From: an uncultured Bacteroidales bacterium
GTDB taxonomy: Bacteria > Bacteroidota > Bacteroidia > Bacteroidales > F082
DNA length: 62,218 nucleotides
Assembly (NCBI GenBank): GCA_947303335.1
Contig: CAMYYB010000008.1
Span: forward strand, 1-62,218
Direction of reading: 5' to 3'
In this document: positions 26,087 through 34,459 of the stretch, one piece after another
Position numbering within the stretch: the first letter of the stretch is position 1
How the letters are laid out: each line of letters starts with the position of its first letter
Position numbers and translations under genes: made by a program
Notes under the pieces: generated by a model
What the model was told of the DNA's origin: nothing
Databases searched by the model: none
What the model saw: only the letters and a program-made list of their open reading frames with translations

Positions 26087-27205
26087 TTACAGTTGGTTTT
26101 TCAGCCAAAAACCAAAGAATCGGTCATCAACGCGGTAGGCATCTCTCTCCGTCGTAATCAAATCTTTGTCCATCAGTTGGCGTATGGCCGACTGCACCGA
26201 ACTGGCAGAGGTCAAACCATATTTTTTGATGAAGGCCACAGACTGTGTTTGCTTGGCCTTGCCTTCGATGGCAATGGCTTTCAACACCTGACGCTGTCTT
26301 TCGCTCAAACCATAGTACATAGATTCAAAGACATTCTCGTTGTCGGCAACCCGTTTCAACAAAGCCTCGTTGATAATGCTTGGCGAGCAGTTTTTGTCGG
26401 TCATATAAAACGCTAAATACAAAACGGCCTGCATGTACCAAGTGTGACCTTCCAGTGTATCATACAGGTTCTCAACCCATTCTGGTGCGCAGGTCTTGCC
26501 GAATTTGGAGAACAACCTCACGGCAAACTCGACATATTTTTCCTTTGCAATGGGGCCAAGGCTCATCATACTTGAACTGTTGTAGAAAGGCTTGGAAGCG
26601 GACGCGAACATGTTTTGGATAATGTGACGCTGGCTGCCTGCGAAGATGAAAGTAGCGTTGTTGCAATGCTGGATATAGGTGCGAAGCAGGGCCTCCACAT
26701 TCTTTTCGGGATATTTTTCAATCTGCTGGAACTCGTCGATGGCCACCACACAAGGCCGTTTAGCTTCTTCCAAATACTGAAAAATCTCTTCCAATGATCT
26801 TTGAGAGTCTTTAATGTCACCGAGACCGAAAGAACCGTTCATCATGCCCGCTTCATCAAAACCGATGGTAAACTGAATGGATTTCACCACCTTGACAAAC
26901 AATTCCATCAGTTGCTTGTCCTTGGCTTTCAAGCTTCTGCAAATGCGATTGCCCAACAGGAATACAAAATCGTTGAAATTCATCGTGGAGTAGATGTCGA
27001 TAAAAAACGTGTGGTAATCCTTTTTGATGATTTCTTGGTTGAAGCAATGCTCGATAAGCCCGGTCTTGCCCATGCGGCGCGGCGAGATGAGCACCGTATG
27101 GCAGTGCCCTTGAATGTTCTGAATCAATTGTTGTGTTTCGCTTTCACGGTCGCAAAAGTATTCGGGCGAAACATAGCCTGATGTGAAGAAAGGATTGTAA
27201 ATCAT
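26087..27205 (-). CDS. AAA ATP-binding protein (archaeal-type ATPase family)
   Basis: 372 residues. Walker A SPRRMGKTGLIEH is near residue 40, and Walker B VVAIDEFQQIE is near 143. The C-terminus holds a winged helix (LTSASSVQSAIRQLMDKDLITTERD). Such stand-alone ATPases are abundant in Bacteroidales; many are linked to mobile or defence loci but their job is unknown. The frame is open to 27271, but the -7 box lies at 27269-27276, so MIYNPFFTSGYVS at 27205 is the best start. It has its own promoter and terminator. Confidence 0.75.
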   Translation of the reverse strand: MIYNPFFTSGYVSPEYFCDRESETQQLIQNIQGHCHTVLISPRRMGKTGLIEHCFNQEIIKKDYHTFFIDIYSTMNFNDFVFLLGNRICRSLKAKDKQLMELFVKVVKSIQFTIGFDEAGMMNGSFGLGDIKDSQRSLEEIFQYLEEAKRPCVVAIDEFQQIEKYPEKNVEALLRTYIQHCNNATFIFAGSQRHIIQNMFASASKPFYNSSSMMSLGPIAKEKYVEFAVRLFSKFGKTCAPEWVENLYDTLEGHTWYMQAVLYLAFYMTDKNCSPSIINEALLKRVADNENVFESMYYGLSERQRQVLKAIAIEGKAKQTQSVAFIKKYGLTSASSVQSAIRQLMDKDLITTERDAYRVDDRFFGFWLKNQL

Positions 27206-27268
27206 GACATCCAGTTTTAACTTCGTTGAAAAGCTCTGCATTCGGCGGAGCCAATTATAGATTTGCGG

Positions 27269-27276
27269 CAAAGATA
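27269..27276 (-). promoter_or_regulatory. -7 box (TATCTTTG) for the AAA ATPase
   Basis: Consensus TATCTTTGCC on the minus strand. The leader to ATG 27205 would be about 57 bases. Confidence 0.6.
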
Positions 27277-27349
27277 ATCATTTTATCAACATCATGCTAA
27301 AAACATCATAAAAATAAAATGATGAAAATAAAATGATAGCATTAAACGC

Positions 27350-27380
27350 TGTAGGGCTGCCATAATATGACAGCCCTACA
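27350..27380 (-). terminator. Hairpin after glyS
   Basis: A perfect 10-bp stem (TGTAGGGCTG with CAGCCCTACA) around an 11-base loop, 27 bases after the glyS stop. The T-run is weak, so termination may be partial. Confidence 0.6.
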
Positions 27381-27407
27381 AACAGTTTTGATGGATTTTG
27401 AATCACA

Positions 27408-28931
27408 TCATTTCTTTGGTTTGAGCTCGTCGAAAATCATGTTGCGCAGATTGTCAATCGGGACGCGCACCTGCTGCATCGTGTCGCGGTCACGAACGGT
27501 GACACAGTTGTCGACCAAAGTGTCGTTGTCGACGGTGACGCACATCGGGGTGCCGATGGCATCCTGACGACGGTAACGCTTGCCGATGGAGTCCTTCTCC
27601 TCGTACTGGCACATGAAGTCGAACTTCAGGCTGTCGATAATCTCGCGGGCCTTCTCCGGCAGACCGTCTTTCTTCACCAGAGGCAGCACGGCGACTTTGT
27701 AAGGCGCAAGGATGGCCGGCAGTTTCAGCACCACGCGCTCCGAGCCGTCTTCCAGCTTCTCCTCGGTGTAGGCGTTGCTGAACATGGCGAGGAACATGCG
27801 GTCGAGGCCGATGGAGGTCTCGATGACGTAAGGCGTGTAGCTCTCGTTGGTGTCGGGGTCGAAGTACTGGAGTTTCTTGCCCGAGTATTTGGCGTGGGCC
27901 GAGAGGTCGAAGTCGGTGCGGCTGTGGATGCCTTCCAGCTCCTTGAAGCCGAAGGGGAAGTCGAACTCGATGTCGGTGGCGGCGTTGGCGTAGTGGGCCA
28001 GCTTCTCGTGGTCGTGGAAACGGTATTTCTCGGCGGGCAGACCTAAGGAGAGGTGCCAGGCGAGACGTTCTTGTTTCCAGTGTTGGAACCATTCGAGCTC
28101 CGTGCCAGGACGGACAAAGAACTGCATCTCCATCTGTTCGAACTCGCGCATGCGGAAGATGAACTGACGGGCCACAATCTCGTTACGGAAGGCCTTGCCG
28201 GTCTGGGCGATGCCGAACGGGATCTTCATGCGGCCGGTCTTCTGCACGTTGAGGTAGTTGACGAAGATGCCTTGTGCCGTCTCGGGACGCAGGTAGATGG
28301 TGTCGGAGCCGTCGGCCACGCTACCCATCTTGGTGGCGAACATCAGGTTGAACTGACGCACGTCGGTCCAGTTGCGGGTGCCGCTGATGGGGCAGACAAT
28401 CTCAAGGTCGAGGATGAGCTGCTTGATGGCGTCGAGGTCGTTCTTCTCCATTGCGCCATACAGGCGGTGGCTGATTTCTTCAATCTTGGCTTTGTGTTCC
28501 AACACACGCGGATTGGTGGTCACAAACTGCTCCTCGTTGAAGGCGTCGCCAAAACGCTTGCGAGCTTTTTCCACCTCTTTATTAATCTTCTCCTCGATTT
28601 TGGCCATATAGTCCTCAACAAGCACATCAGCGCGATAGCGTTTCTTGGAATCGCGGTTGTCGATAAGCGGGTCGTTGAAAGCATCCACGTGACCGGAGGC
28701 TTTCCAGGTGGTAGGGTGCATAAAGATGGCGGCATCAATACCGACGATATTCTCGTGCATCTGCACCATAGCCTTCCACCAGTATTCGCGGATGTTCTTT
28801 TTCAGTTCCACACCGTTCTGGCCGTAATCGTAAACAGCCGACAGTCCATCATAAATCTCGCTCGAAGGGAAAATGAAACCGTATTCCTTCGCATGAGCAG
28901 TTATTTTCTTAAAGAAATCTTCTTGATTCAT
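27408..28931 (-). CDS. glyS: Glycyl-tRNA synthetase (single-chain class II)
   Basis: Charges tRNA-Gly. At 507 residues it is the single-chain homodimeric type found in eukaryotes, archaea and Bacteroidota, not the alpha/beta enterobacterial type. The start MNQEDFFKKITAHAKEYGFIFPSSEIYDGL, motif 2 region FRNEIVARQFIFRMREFEQMEMQ, and motif 3 ETSIGLDRMFLAMF are clear, and a C-terminal anticodon-binding domain follows. It lies 26 bases downstream of queA and may share its transcript. Confidence 0.95.
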   Translation of the reverse strand: MNQEDFFKKITAHAKEYGFIFPSSEIYDGLSAVYDYGQNGVELKKNIREYWWKAMVQMHENIVGIDAAIFMHPTTWKASGHVDAFNDPLIDNRDSKKRYRADVLVEDYMAKIEEKINKEVEKARKRFGDAFNEEQFVTTNPRVLEHKAKIEEISHRLYGAMEKNDLDAIKQLILDLEIVCPISGTRNWTDVRQFNLMFATKMGSVADGSDTIYLRPETAQGIFVNYLNVQKTGRMKIPFGIAQTGKAFRNEIVARQFIFRMREFEQMEMQFFVRPGTELEWFQHWKQERLAWHLSLGLPAEKYRFHDHEKLAHYANAATDIEFDFPFGFKELEGIHSRTDFDLSAHAKYSGKKLQYFDPDTNESYTPYVIETSIGLDRMFLAMFSNAYTEEKLEDGSERVVLKLPAILAPYKVAVLPLVKKDGLPEKAREIIDSLKFDFMCQYEEKDSIGKRYRRQDAIGTPMCVTVDNDTLVDNCVTVRDRDTMQQVRVPIDNLRNMIFDELKPKK

Positions 28932-28957
28932 TATTGTTAGTTATTAAGATTCAAAAT

Positions 28958-30016
28958 TTAAATAATCAGCATTGCATCGCCGTAAGTGAAGAAGCGGTAC
29001 TTCTCGGCAACAGCTTCCTGATAAGCTTTTTTCAACAAGTCGAAGCCAGCGAAGGCAGCTACCTCCATCATCATCGGCGACTTGGGCAGATGGAAGTTGG
29101 TTATCATACGGTTGGCCACCGAGAAAGTGTAGGGCGGGAAGATGAACTTGTTGGTCCAACCGCTGTAAGGCTTGATTTTACCGCCAATGGTCATCGCGGT
29201 CTCAAGGGCCTTCAGCGAAGTGGTTCCTACAGCAAACACATTGTGGTGACGTTCATTGGCACCATTGACCAATTCGCAGCAACGCTCGTCGATATACATT
29301 TCTTCCGAGTCAGGCTTGTGCTTGGTAAGGTCTTCCACCTCTATGTCGCGGAAATTGCCCATACCTGGATGCAAAGTCAGTTCGGCAAACTCGCCACCAA
29401 TAAGCTCAATGCGTTTCATTAATATTTTGCTGAAGTGCATACCAGCGGTGGGAGCGGATACGGCACCTTCCACTTTCGCGTAGATGGTCTGGAAGTCATC
29501 AGCGTCTTCAGGACGCTCGTCGCGATTCAACTCACGTGGAATGGGCGTGTGACCCAGATTCGATAAAGTTTGCTTGAACTCATCATACGGTCCATCGTAG
29601 AGGAAACGCAGGGTACGTCCACGCGAGGTGGTATTATCAATCACCTCAGCCACCAATCCTTCTCCTTGGTCGATGGGACCGAAATACAGCTTGTTGCCAA
29701 TGCGGATTTTGCGAGCCGGATCGACAAGTACATCCCAAAGACGACTCTCATGGTCCAGTTCACGGAGTAGCAGTACTTCGATGTCGGCTTCTGTCTTTTC
29801 CTTCTTGCCGTAAAGCTTGGCGGGAAACACTTTCGTGTTGTTAATGACGAACACATCGCCGTCACTCACATAATCCACTATGTCTTTGAAGATGCGGTGC
29901 TCAATCTTTCCCGTTTTGCGGTCGACAACCATCAGTCGGGCTTCATCGCGGTTCTCAATCGGATAGAGAGCTATCAACTCGCTCGGCAGGTTGAATTTGA
30001 ATTGTGATAGTTTCAT
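28958..30016 (-). CDS. queA: tRNA preQ1(34) S-adenosylmethionine ribosyltransferase-isomerase QueA
   Basis: Transfers the ribosyl part of SAM to preQ1 in the anticodon of tRNAs to make epoxyqueuosine. Starts [18 protein letters not shown] as the family does; [14 protein letters not shown] and the later [22 protein letters not shown] are the strongest conserved blocks. The length (352) is normal. tgt, an earlier step, is in the same window at 53.4 kb, so the queuosine route is at least partly present. Confidence 0.95.
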   Translation of the reverse strand: MKLSQFKFNLPSELIALYPIENRDEARLMVVDRKTGKIEHRIFKDIVDYVSDGDVFVINNTKVFPAKLYGKKEKTEADIEVLLLRELDHESRLWDVLVDPARKIRIGNKLYFGPIDQGEGLVAEVIDNTTSRGRTLRFLYDGPYDEFKQTLSNLGHTPIPRELNRDERPEDADDFQTIYAKVEGAVSAPTAGMHFSKILMKRIELIGGEFAELTLHPGMGNFRDIEVEDLTKHKPDSEEMYIDERCCELVNGANERHHNVFAVGTTSLKALETAMTIGGKIKPYSGWTNKFIFPPYTFSVANRMITNFHLPKSPMMMEVAAFAGFDLLKKAYQEAVAEKYRFFTYGDAMLII

Positions 30017-30059
30017 TGTATAGAGGTATATTTGTTATTTTTTATCAAAAAAAGGATGA

Positions 30060-30067
30060 CAAAGATA
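30060..30067 (-). promoter_or_regulatory. -7 box (TATCTTTG) for queA
   Basis: Consensus TATCTTTG on the minus strand, 43 bases before queA, within the 99-base truB-queA gap. Confidence 0.55.
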
Positions 30068-30115
30068 TGACAAAACCGGAGTTTTGTCAAGTGATTTTTT
30101 CTATGATATTGATAA

Positions 30116-30859
30116 TCAATCTTGTTTTTGCTCTTTTTCCAATTGTTCCTTCTTCCATTCTTTGAAAGCATCACCTGTATCAATGATATGCTGTTTCAGT
30201 TTTTCGAGCGGCCAAGCATCCTCCACTTTGAAGTCTCCGATACGAGTGCGGCGCAATAATTTCAAACAAGCCCCATTGCCCAAGGCTTTGCCGAAGTCGT
30301 TGGCGAGACTGCGGATGTAGGTACCTTTGCTGCAAGTGACCTCGAAGTCAAGTTCGGGGAAGCGGTCGAGGCTAAGTTTAAAGTCATCGATGCGTACATC
30401 ACGAGCCTTCAGCTCAATTTCCTCGTCAGAGCGAGCATAGTCAAAAGCGCGTTTCCCCTTGATTTTGATGGCGGAGTACTTGGGCGGATATTGCTTTAGG
30501 TCACCTATGAACCGTTGTCGTGCGGATTCAATCTGTTCTGGTGTGATGCCATCAGTAGGAAAGAACGCATCCGGCTCGCTCTCCAAGTCGAAGGTCGGTG
30601 TAGTCTGCCCCAAGAGGATACTGCCAGTGTAAGTCTTCACCTGGGCTTGATACACCTCAATCTGCTTGGTCATCTTACCCGTACAAAGGATGAGCAGACC
30701 CGTAGCCAAAGGGTCGAGCGTGCCAGCGTGACCCACCTTTAGTTTGCGGATACCATAGCAACGGTTCACCAGACTGCGGATGAAGTTGACCGTATCAAAC
30801 GATGTCCAGTCTAAAGGTTTGTCGATAAGGATGACTTCGCCTTCTTCGAAATGAAACAT
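30116..30859 (-). CDS. truB: tRNA pseudouridine(55) synthase TruB
   Basis: Makes pseudouridine 55 in the T loop of tRNAs. GHAGTLDPLATG holds the catalytic Asp; CSKGTYIRSLANDFG is the usual C-terminal block. The length of 247 fits. The reading frame is open further upstream into uppP, but ATG 30859 shares one base with the uppP stop (TAATG), which is a normal coupled start and gives the expected [15 protein letters not shown]. Confidence 0.95.
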   Translation of the reverse strand: MFHFEEGEVILIDKPLDWTSFDTVNFIRSLVNRCYGIRKLKVGHAGTLDPLATGLLILCTGKMTKQIEVYQAQVKTYTGSILLGQTTPTFDLESEPDAFFPTDGITPEQIESARQRFIGDLKQYPPKYSAIKIKGKRAFDYARSDEEIELKARDVRIDDFKLSLDRFPELDFEVTCSKGTYIRSLANDFGKALGNGACLKLLRRTRIGDFKVEDAWPLEKLKQHIIDTGDAFKEWKKEQLEKEQKQD

Positions 30860-31692
30860 TACTTGAGGATATACGGTAACACTATAGCCAACACACCAAC
30901 AATGGCGCAATAGATGGCAAAATACACCAATTTGCCTTTTTTCACAATATTAATCATCCACTTGCAGGCTATGCAACCAAAGAGGAAAGCCGCCAAGAAG
31001 CCCACAAGGGCAGCGACAGGCGAGAGACCGCTCATTGCCTCAGAGAACCCTACCTCAAGAATGTCCTTAAGGTCAAGCAAAGCCTCTCCCAATATGGGAG
31101 GAATAACCATTAGGAAGGAAAATTGGGCCAATTTTTCTTTCTTGTTGCCTAAGAGTAATCCAGTGGCGATAGTGCTACCCGAGCGCGACAGGCCAGGCAT
31201 AACAGCACAGGCTTGGGCGATACCAATAATGAAGGCATGCAGGCCACTGATGTTCTCTTTCTGTCTGGGTTTGGCAAAATAGGAAAATGTCAACAGCGAG
31301 GCCGTCACCAAGAGCATGATGCCTACGATGAGCAGTCCCGAGCCAAAAACTTCTTCCACCTTGTCCTTGAGGAGGAAGCCCACTAAAGCCACGGGAATCA
31401 TAGAAATGATGATGTTGATGGCGTATTTTGTGCCGTCATTCAGACCTTGATAGCTGCGCCACGACTGGCGGGTGAACAAGTCTTTGAAAATCCATACGAT
31501 TTCCTTCCAGAGGATAACGAGGGTGCTGAGTACGGTAGCCACGTGAAGCAACACCGTAAAGGCAAGATTCGACTCGCCATCAGCGAGACCGAAAAGAGCT
31601 TGTCCAATAGCCAAATGGCCGCTACTGCTGACGGGAAGGTACTCCGTCAAACCTTGGATGATTCCAAGAATTAATGCTTGTATCCAGTTCAT
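30859..31692 (-). CDS. uppP: Undecaprenyl-diphosphatase UppP (BacA)
   Basis: Recycles undecaprenyl pyrophosphate to the monophosphate carrier for cell-wall and surface-glycan synthesis; integral membrane. The N-terminal [14 protein letters not shown] and central [17 protein letters not shown] motifs hold the catalytic Glu, Arg and Ser residues. About eight hydrophobic segments are visible over 277 residues. It sits between a DUF3098 gene (9 bases away) and truB. Confidence 0.95.
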   Translation of the reverse strand: MNWIQALILGIIQGLTEYLPVSSSGHLAIGQALFGLADGESNLAFTVLLHVATVLSTLVILWKEIVWIFKDLFTRQSWRSYQGLNDGTKYAINIIISMIPVALVGFLLKDKVEEVFGSGLLIVGIMLLVTASLLTFSYFAKPRQKENISGLHAFIIGIAQACAVMPGLSRSGSTIATGLLLGNKKEKLAQFSFLMVIPPILGEALLDLKDILEVGFSEAMSGLSPVAALVGFLAAFLFGCIACKWMINIVKKGKLVYFAIYCAIVGVLAIVLPYILK

Positions 31693-31701
31693 ATTGTATG
31701 T

Positions 31702-31968
31702 TTATTTGTTTTTCCAAAATATTGCGACAATCTCAACAACAAATCCAGCCAAAATGAGAATGGTGGACAAGGTGATATGTTGGAAGTCAAACATTTTTTC
31801 ATTGAACACATCAGGGTCATCGGAGCCACCGCCCAACATGAGGATGAAACCCAGCGCAAGTAAGGCGATGCCAATGAGCACAATGATGTAATTCTGCCGC
31901 CCGAAAGGCATGACTTTCTCGTCAGCGTTGTCGGGAGTTCCTTTTTTCTTTGTTATTTCTGTTGCCAT
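31702..31968 (-). CDS. DUF3098 small membrane protein
   Basis: 88 residues with two transmembrane helices (YIIVLIGIALLALGFILML and ILAGFVVEIVAIFW). It matches the DUF3098 pattern, including the short MPFGRQNY lead-in. Its function is unknown. Bacteroidota commonly place it between ftsX and uppP, as here. The start is MATEITKKKG at 31968. Confidence 0.8.
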   Translation of the reverse strand: MATEITKKKGTPDNADEKVMPFGRQNYIIVLIGIALLALGFILMLGGGSDDPDVFNEKMFDFQHITLSTILILAGFVVEIVAIFWKNK

Positions 31969-32003
31969 ATTCGTTATTATTTCAGATTTCAAAATTACGG
32001 GTT

Positions 32004-32873
32004 CTATGCATATAGTCGGTCAACATCGGCGTTGAGGTATTTATGCAAGGCCAAGCGGGTGGAAAGTCCTCCAAGCAGCAAGCCCAGCAAAAGGATGCCT
32101 GTAAAAATACCGATAATGATTCTATAGTCTTCAATAATGGTCAATTCAGGGAGTCTCGTCATGAGTCCATACAGCAGCAGCACCAGTAAGATGTCGGCCA
32201 ATACAGCACCGATGAAGCCCTGCCAACGCCCCGACCTGACGAAAGGATGGCGGATAAAAGCTGGTGTTGCACCCACAAGTTGCATACTACGAACGAGAAA
32301 TCGCTTCGAATAGATGGAGAGTCGTATCGTATTGCGTATCAAGGCAACCGCAACGAATAACATCGCCAAACTGGCCACCATCAGCGCAAAACCGATACGG
32401 TTGACGTTTCTATGAATCAAGTCGACAAGCGACTTTTGGTAATAGATTTCTTTGACATCCATGTTATCTAACAACTTCTGTTGGATGAGGGCAATGCTGT
32501 CGGGATTGGCCCAGTCGGCATTGAAACGCACATCTATGGAGGGCAGAAGTGGGTTCTCCTCGTTGCCAAGCCATTGCAGGAAGTCCTCACCGAGATCCTC
32601 GCTCAAACGGCGTATGGCTTCCTCCTTGGTAATGTATTGTGTCGATTTCACAGCAGGCATCGCCTCAAGTTTCTTTTGCAGGCTCAAAATGCGGTCTTCC
32701 TTGACATTGTTGTTCATCACGACTTCAAACCCGATGTTCTCCTTCAAATGGTTGGAGAGTTTTCGTGCATGCATCATAAGCAGAGAAAATACGCCTAACA
32801 AGAAGAGCACCAATGTGATACTCATCAACGACATAAAATAAGACCCTGCCACGCGGCGTTTGTTTGAACCCAT
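32004..32873 (-). CDS. ftsX: Cell-division permease-like protein FtsX
   Basis: 289 residues: an N-terminal transmembrane helix (SLMSITLVLFLLGVFSLLMM), a periplasmic domain (about 60-165) and three C-terminal helices, as in FtsX. FtsX normally works with the ATPase FtsE to control septal cell-wall hydrolases; no ftsE gene is adjacent. The frame is open to 33089 but that runs through the promoter region; MGSNKRRVAGSYF at 32873 is the family-like start and the -7 box lies at 32901-32908. Confidence 0.85.
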   Translation of the reverse strand: MGSNKRRVAGSYFMSLMSITLVLFLLGVFSLLMMHARKLSNHLKENIGFEVVMNNNVKEDRILSLQKKLEAMPAVKSTQYITKEEAIRRLSEDLGEDFLQWLGNEENPLLPSIDVRFNADWANPDSIALIQQKLLDNMDVKEIYYQKSLVDLIHRNVNRIGFALMVASLAMLFVAVALIRNTIRLSIYSKRFLVRSMQLVGATPAFIRHPFVRSGRWQGFIGAVLADILLVLLLYGLMTRLPELTIIEDYRIIIGIFTGILLLGLLLGGLSTRLALHKYLNADVDRLYA

Positions 32874-32900
32874 CTCCAATCTACTTTTTCTTTGAAACGG

Positions 32901-32908
32901 CAAAGATA
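32901..32908 (-). promoter_or_regulatory. -7 box (TATCTTTG) for ftsX
   Basis: Consensus TATCTTTGCC on the minus strand, 27 bases before ftsX and divergent from the box at 32952-32959. Confidence 0.6.
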
Positions 32909-32951
32909 AAGGTTTTATTTGATTGGATTTATTGAGAAACCAAATTTTCTC

Positions 32952-32959
32952 TATCTTTG
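32952..32959 (+). promoter_or_regulatory. -7 box (TATCTTTG) for the rhomboid gene
   Basis: Consensus TATCTTTG, 20 bases before ATG 32980. Confidence 0.6.
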
Positions 32960-32979
32960 TCAAATCAATATGCCATTGC

Positions 32980-33729
32980 ATGGACAACAAAGCAGAAAGA
33001 CGAAAGTTTTTGGGCAGCCTCATTATCCCCTTGATTCTGATGGCGATAATGTGGACTGTGAAGATAATAGAGGTGTCTCTGGATATCAACCTAAGCCACT
33101 ATGGGCTTATCCCACACACCTTCCAAGGTTTGATTGGCATTTTCACTTTCCCCTTTCTACACGGCAGTTGGGAACACCTAATGGCCAACAGCGTCCCCAT
33201 CATCGTATTGGGTACCGCATTGTTTTATTTCTACCCTACTTTGGCCCATCGAGTATTGTTAGTCTCATACATAGCCAGCGGCCTGCTCACCTGGTGTCTC
33301 GGTAGCCCCAGTACCACCCATGTCGGGGCCAGTGCCCTTATCTATAGCCTTAACCTGTTTCTCATCGTCAGCGGCTTCATCAGAGGCAATCGCCAACTTA
33401 TCGTCATCTCTCTCATCATGGTGTTCCTCTACGGCAGCTTCATCTGGGGCATGATTCCCTCGTTGGCCCGACCACAAAACATCTCGTGGGAAGGACACCT
33501 CAGCGGGGCTATCATTGGAATTGTGCTGGCCTTACTGCTTCGCAAGGAAGGACCACAAAAGGAAGTTTACCATTGGGAAGAAGACGATGAGGTCTCGGTA
33601 AACCCAACTGATGATTCAGCAAACCCAGTTACTGGCTCCGAAGACCCAAATAAGGACGAAAAACCATATTGGGACGTACCTACGCCCTCAAACGATGAGT
33701 TGACAGTAAGATACCGTTTTAGACATTGA
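32980..33729 (+). CDS. Rhomboid family intramembrane serine protease
   Basis: 249 residues with six hydrophobic segments. The catalytic Ser lies in THVGASALIYS (GxSA pattern) and the catalytic His in ISWEGHLSGAIIG two helices later; FTFPFLHGSWEHLMANS matches the rhomboid L1-loop region. A charged cytoplasmic tail with Asp/Glu/Pro follows. Substrates are unknown. ATG 32980 is chosen because the -7 box lies just upstream. The stop overlaps the tail of the convergent SGNH gene by 11 bases. Confidence 0.88.
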   Translation: MDNKAERRKFLGSLIIPLILMAIMWTVKIIEVSLDINLSHYGLIPHTFQGLIGIFTFPFLHGSWEHLMANSVPIIVLGTALFYFYPTLAHRVLLVSYIASGLLTWCLGSPSTTHVGASALIYSLNLFLIVSGFIRGNRQLIVISLIMVFLYGSFIWGMIPSLARPQNISWEGHLSGAIIGIVLALLLRKEGPQKEVYHWEEDDEVSVNPTDDSANPVTGSEDPNKDEKPYWDVPTPSNDELTVRYRFRH

Positions 33730-34447
33730 AATCGGTCTGAAGCACATCCAACACCTGATCTGCGATGTCGTCTTGGCCTTGCGCATCGGGATGCCACCAA
33801 TTCTTATGAATCGTCAAATAGATGCAATCCACACCATAATGGCTGGTGATTTGGTGTGTCGATTCGATGAGATTCAGCCGTGCTTCCTCGGTAATGCCTC
33901 CCGGACAAGGGCTGGTCTCCAGCAGGAAATAAATCTTGGCCTTGGGATAATGCTGTTGCATATAATCCAAAAGACAGGCAAGTGCTGGACGGTAGGAACA
34001 AAGCTGTTCATCAGTCCAATTGGCGTACACGAAATCACCAAAAGGAGCCTCCTGCCACATATCGTTGGTGCCTCCTAGAATGAAAATCACATCCGGATTG
34101 CCCAAATTGTCCATACGGCGGAGGAAAGAATTCACCTTATAATAATTCCCAGCATCGAAGTCACTGAAATTACTAATCAAAGAGCCTTAGAAAGAGTTGT
34201 TCATCTCAACAGACCACTCCATCTCGTTGGCCACCTTGTACCACCACATCTGCTCAATGCTGGTAACCCCAATATCAGCATAATGAGGCCAAGAGTCATT
34301 GGTTTCAGGATCGACATAGCCTTCAAAAGTGGAATAGCTATCGCCCAAAATCGAAAACTTTTTTTCGGTAGGTTGGTCTGGGTCGTTAGGTTTCACACAA
34401 GCCGACATCAGGACGGCTAAAGCTAATAGAGGAAGTAATCGTTTCAT
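33719..34447 (-). pseudogene. SGNH/GDSL hydrolase lipoprotein with one in-frame nonsense codon
   Basis: The signal peptide ends in a lipobox (LMSAC, Cys17). SGNH block I GDSYSTFEG is near residue 34; block III GGTNDMW lies in the second part; HPDAQGQ provides the late Asp/His. Both parts share one frame and are separated only by a TAA at 34187-34189, between NNSF and GSLISN, where a serine (TCA) would be expected. This looks like a single nonsense mutation in an otherwise intact secreted esterase or acetylesterase gene. A sequencing error or readthrough are alternatives. It lies 13 bases after the OmpA/PD40 gene. Confidence 0.75.
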
Positions 34448-34459
34448 TTTTCAATGTGT

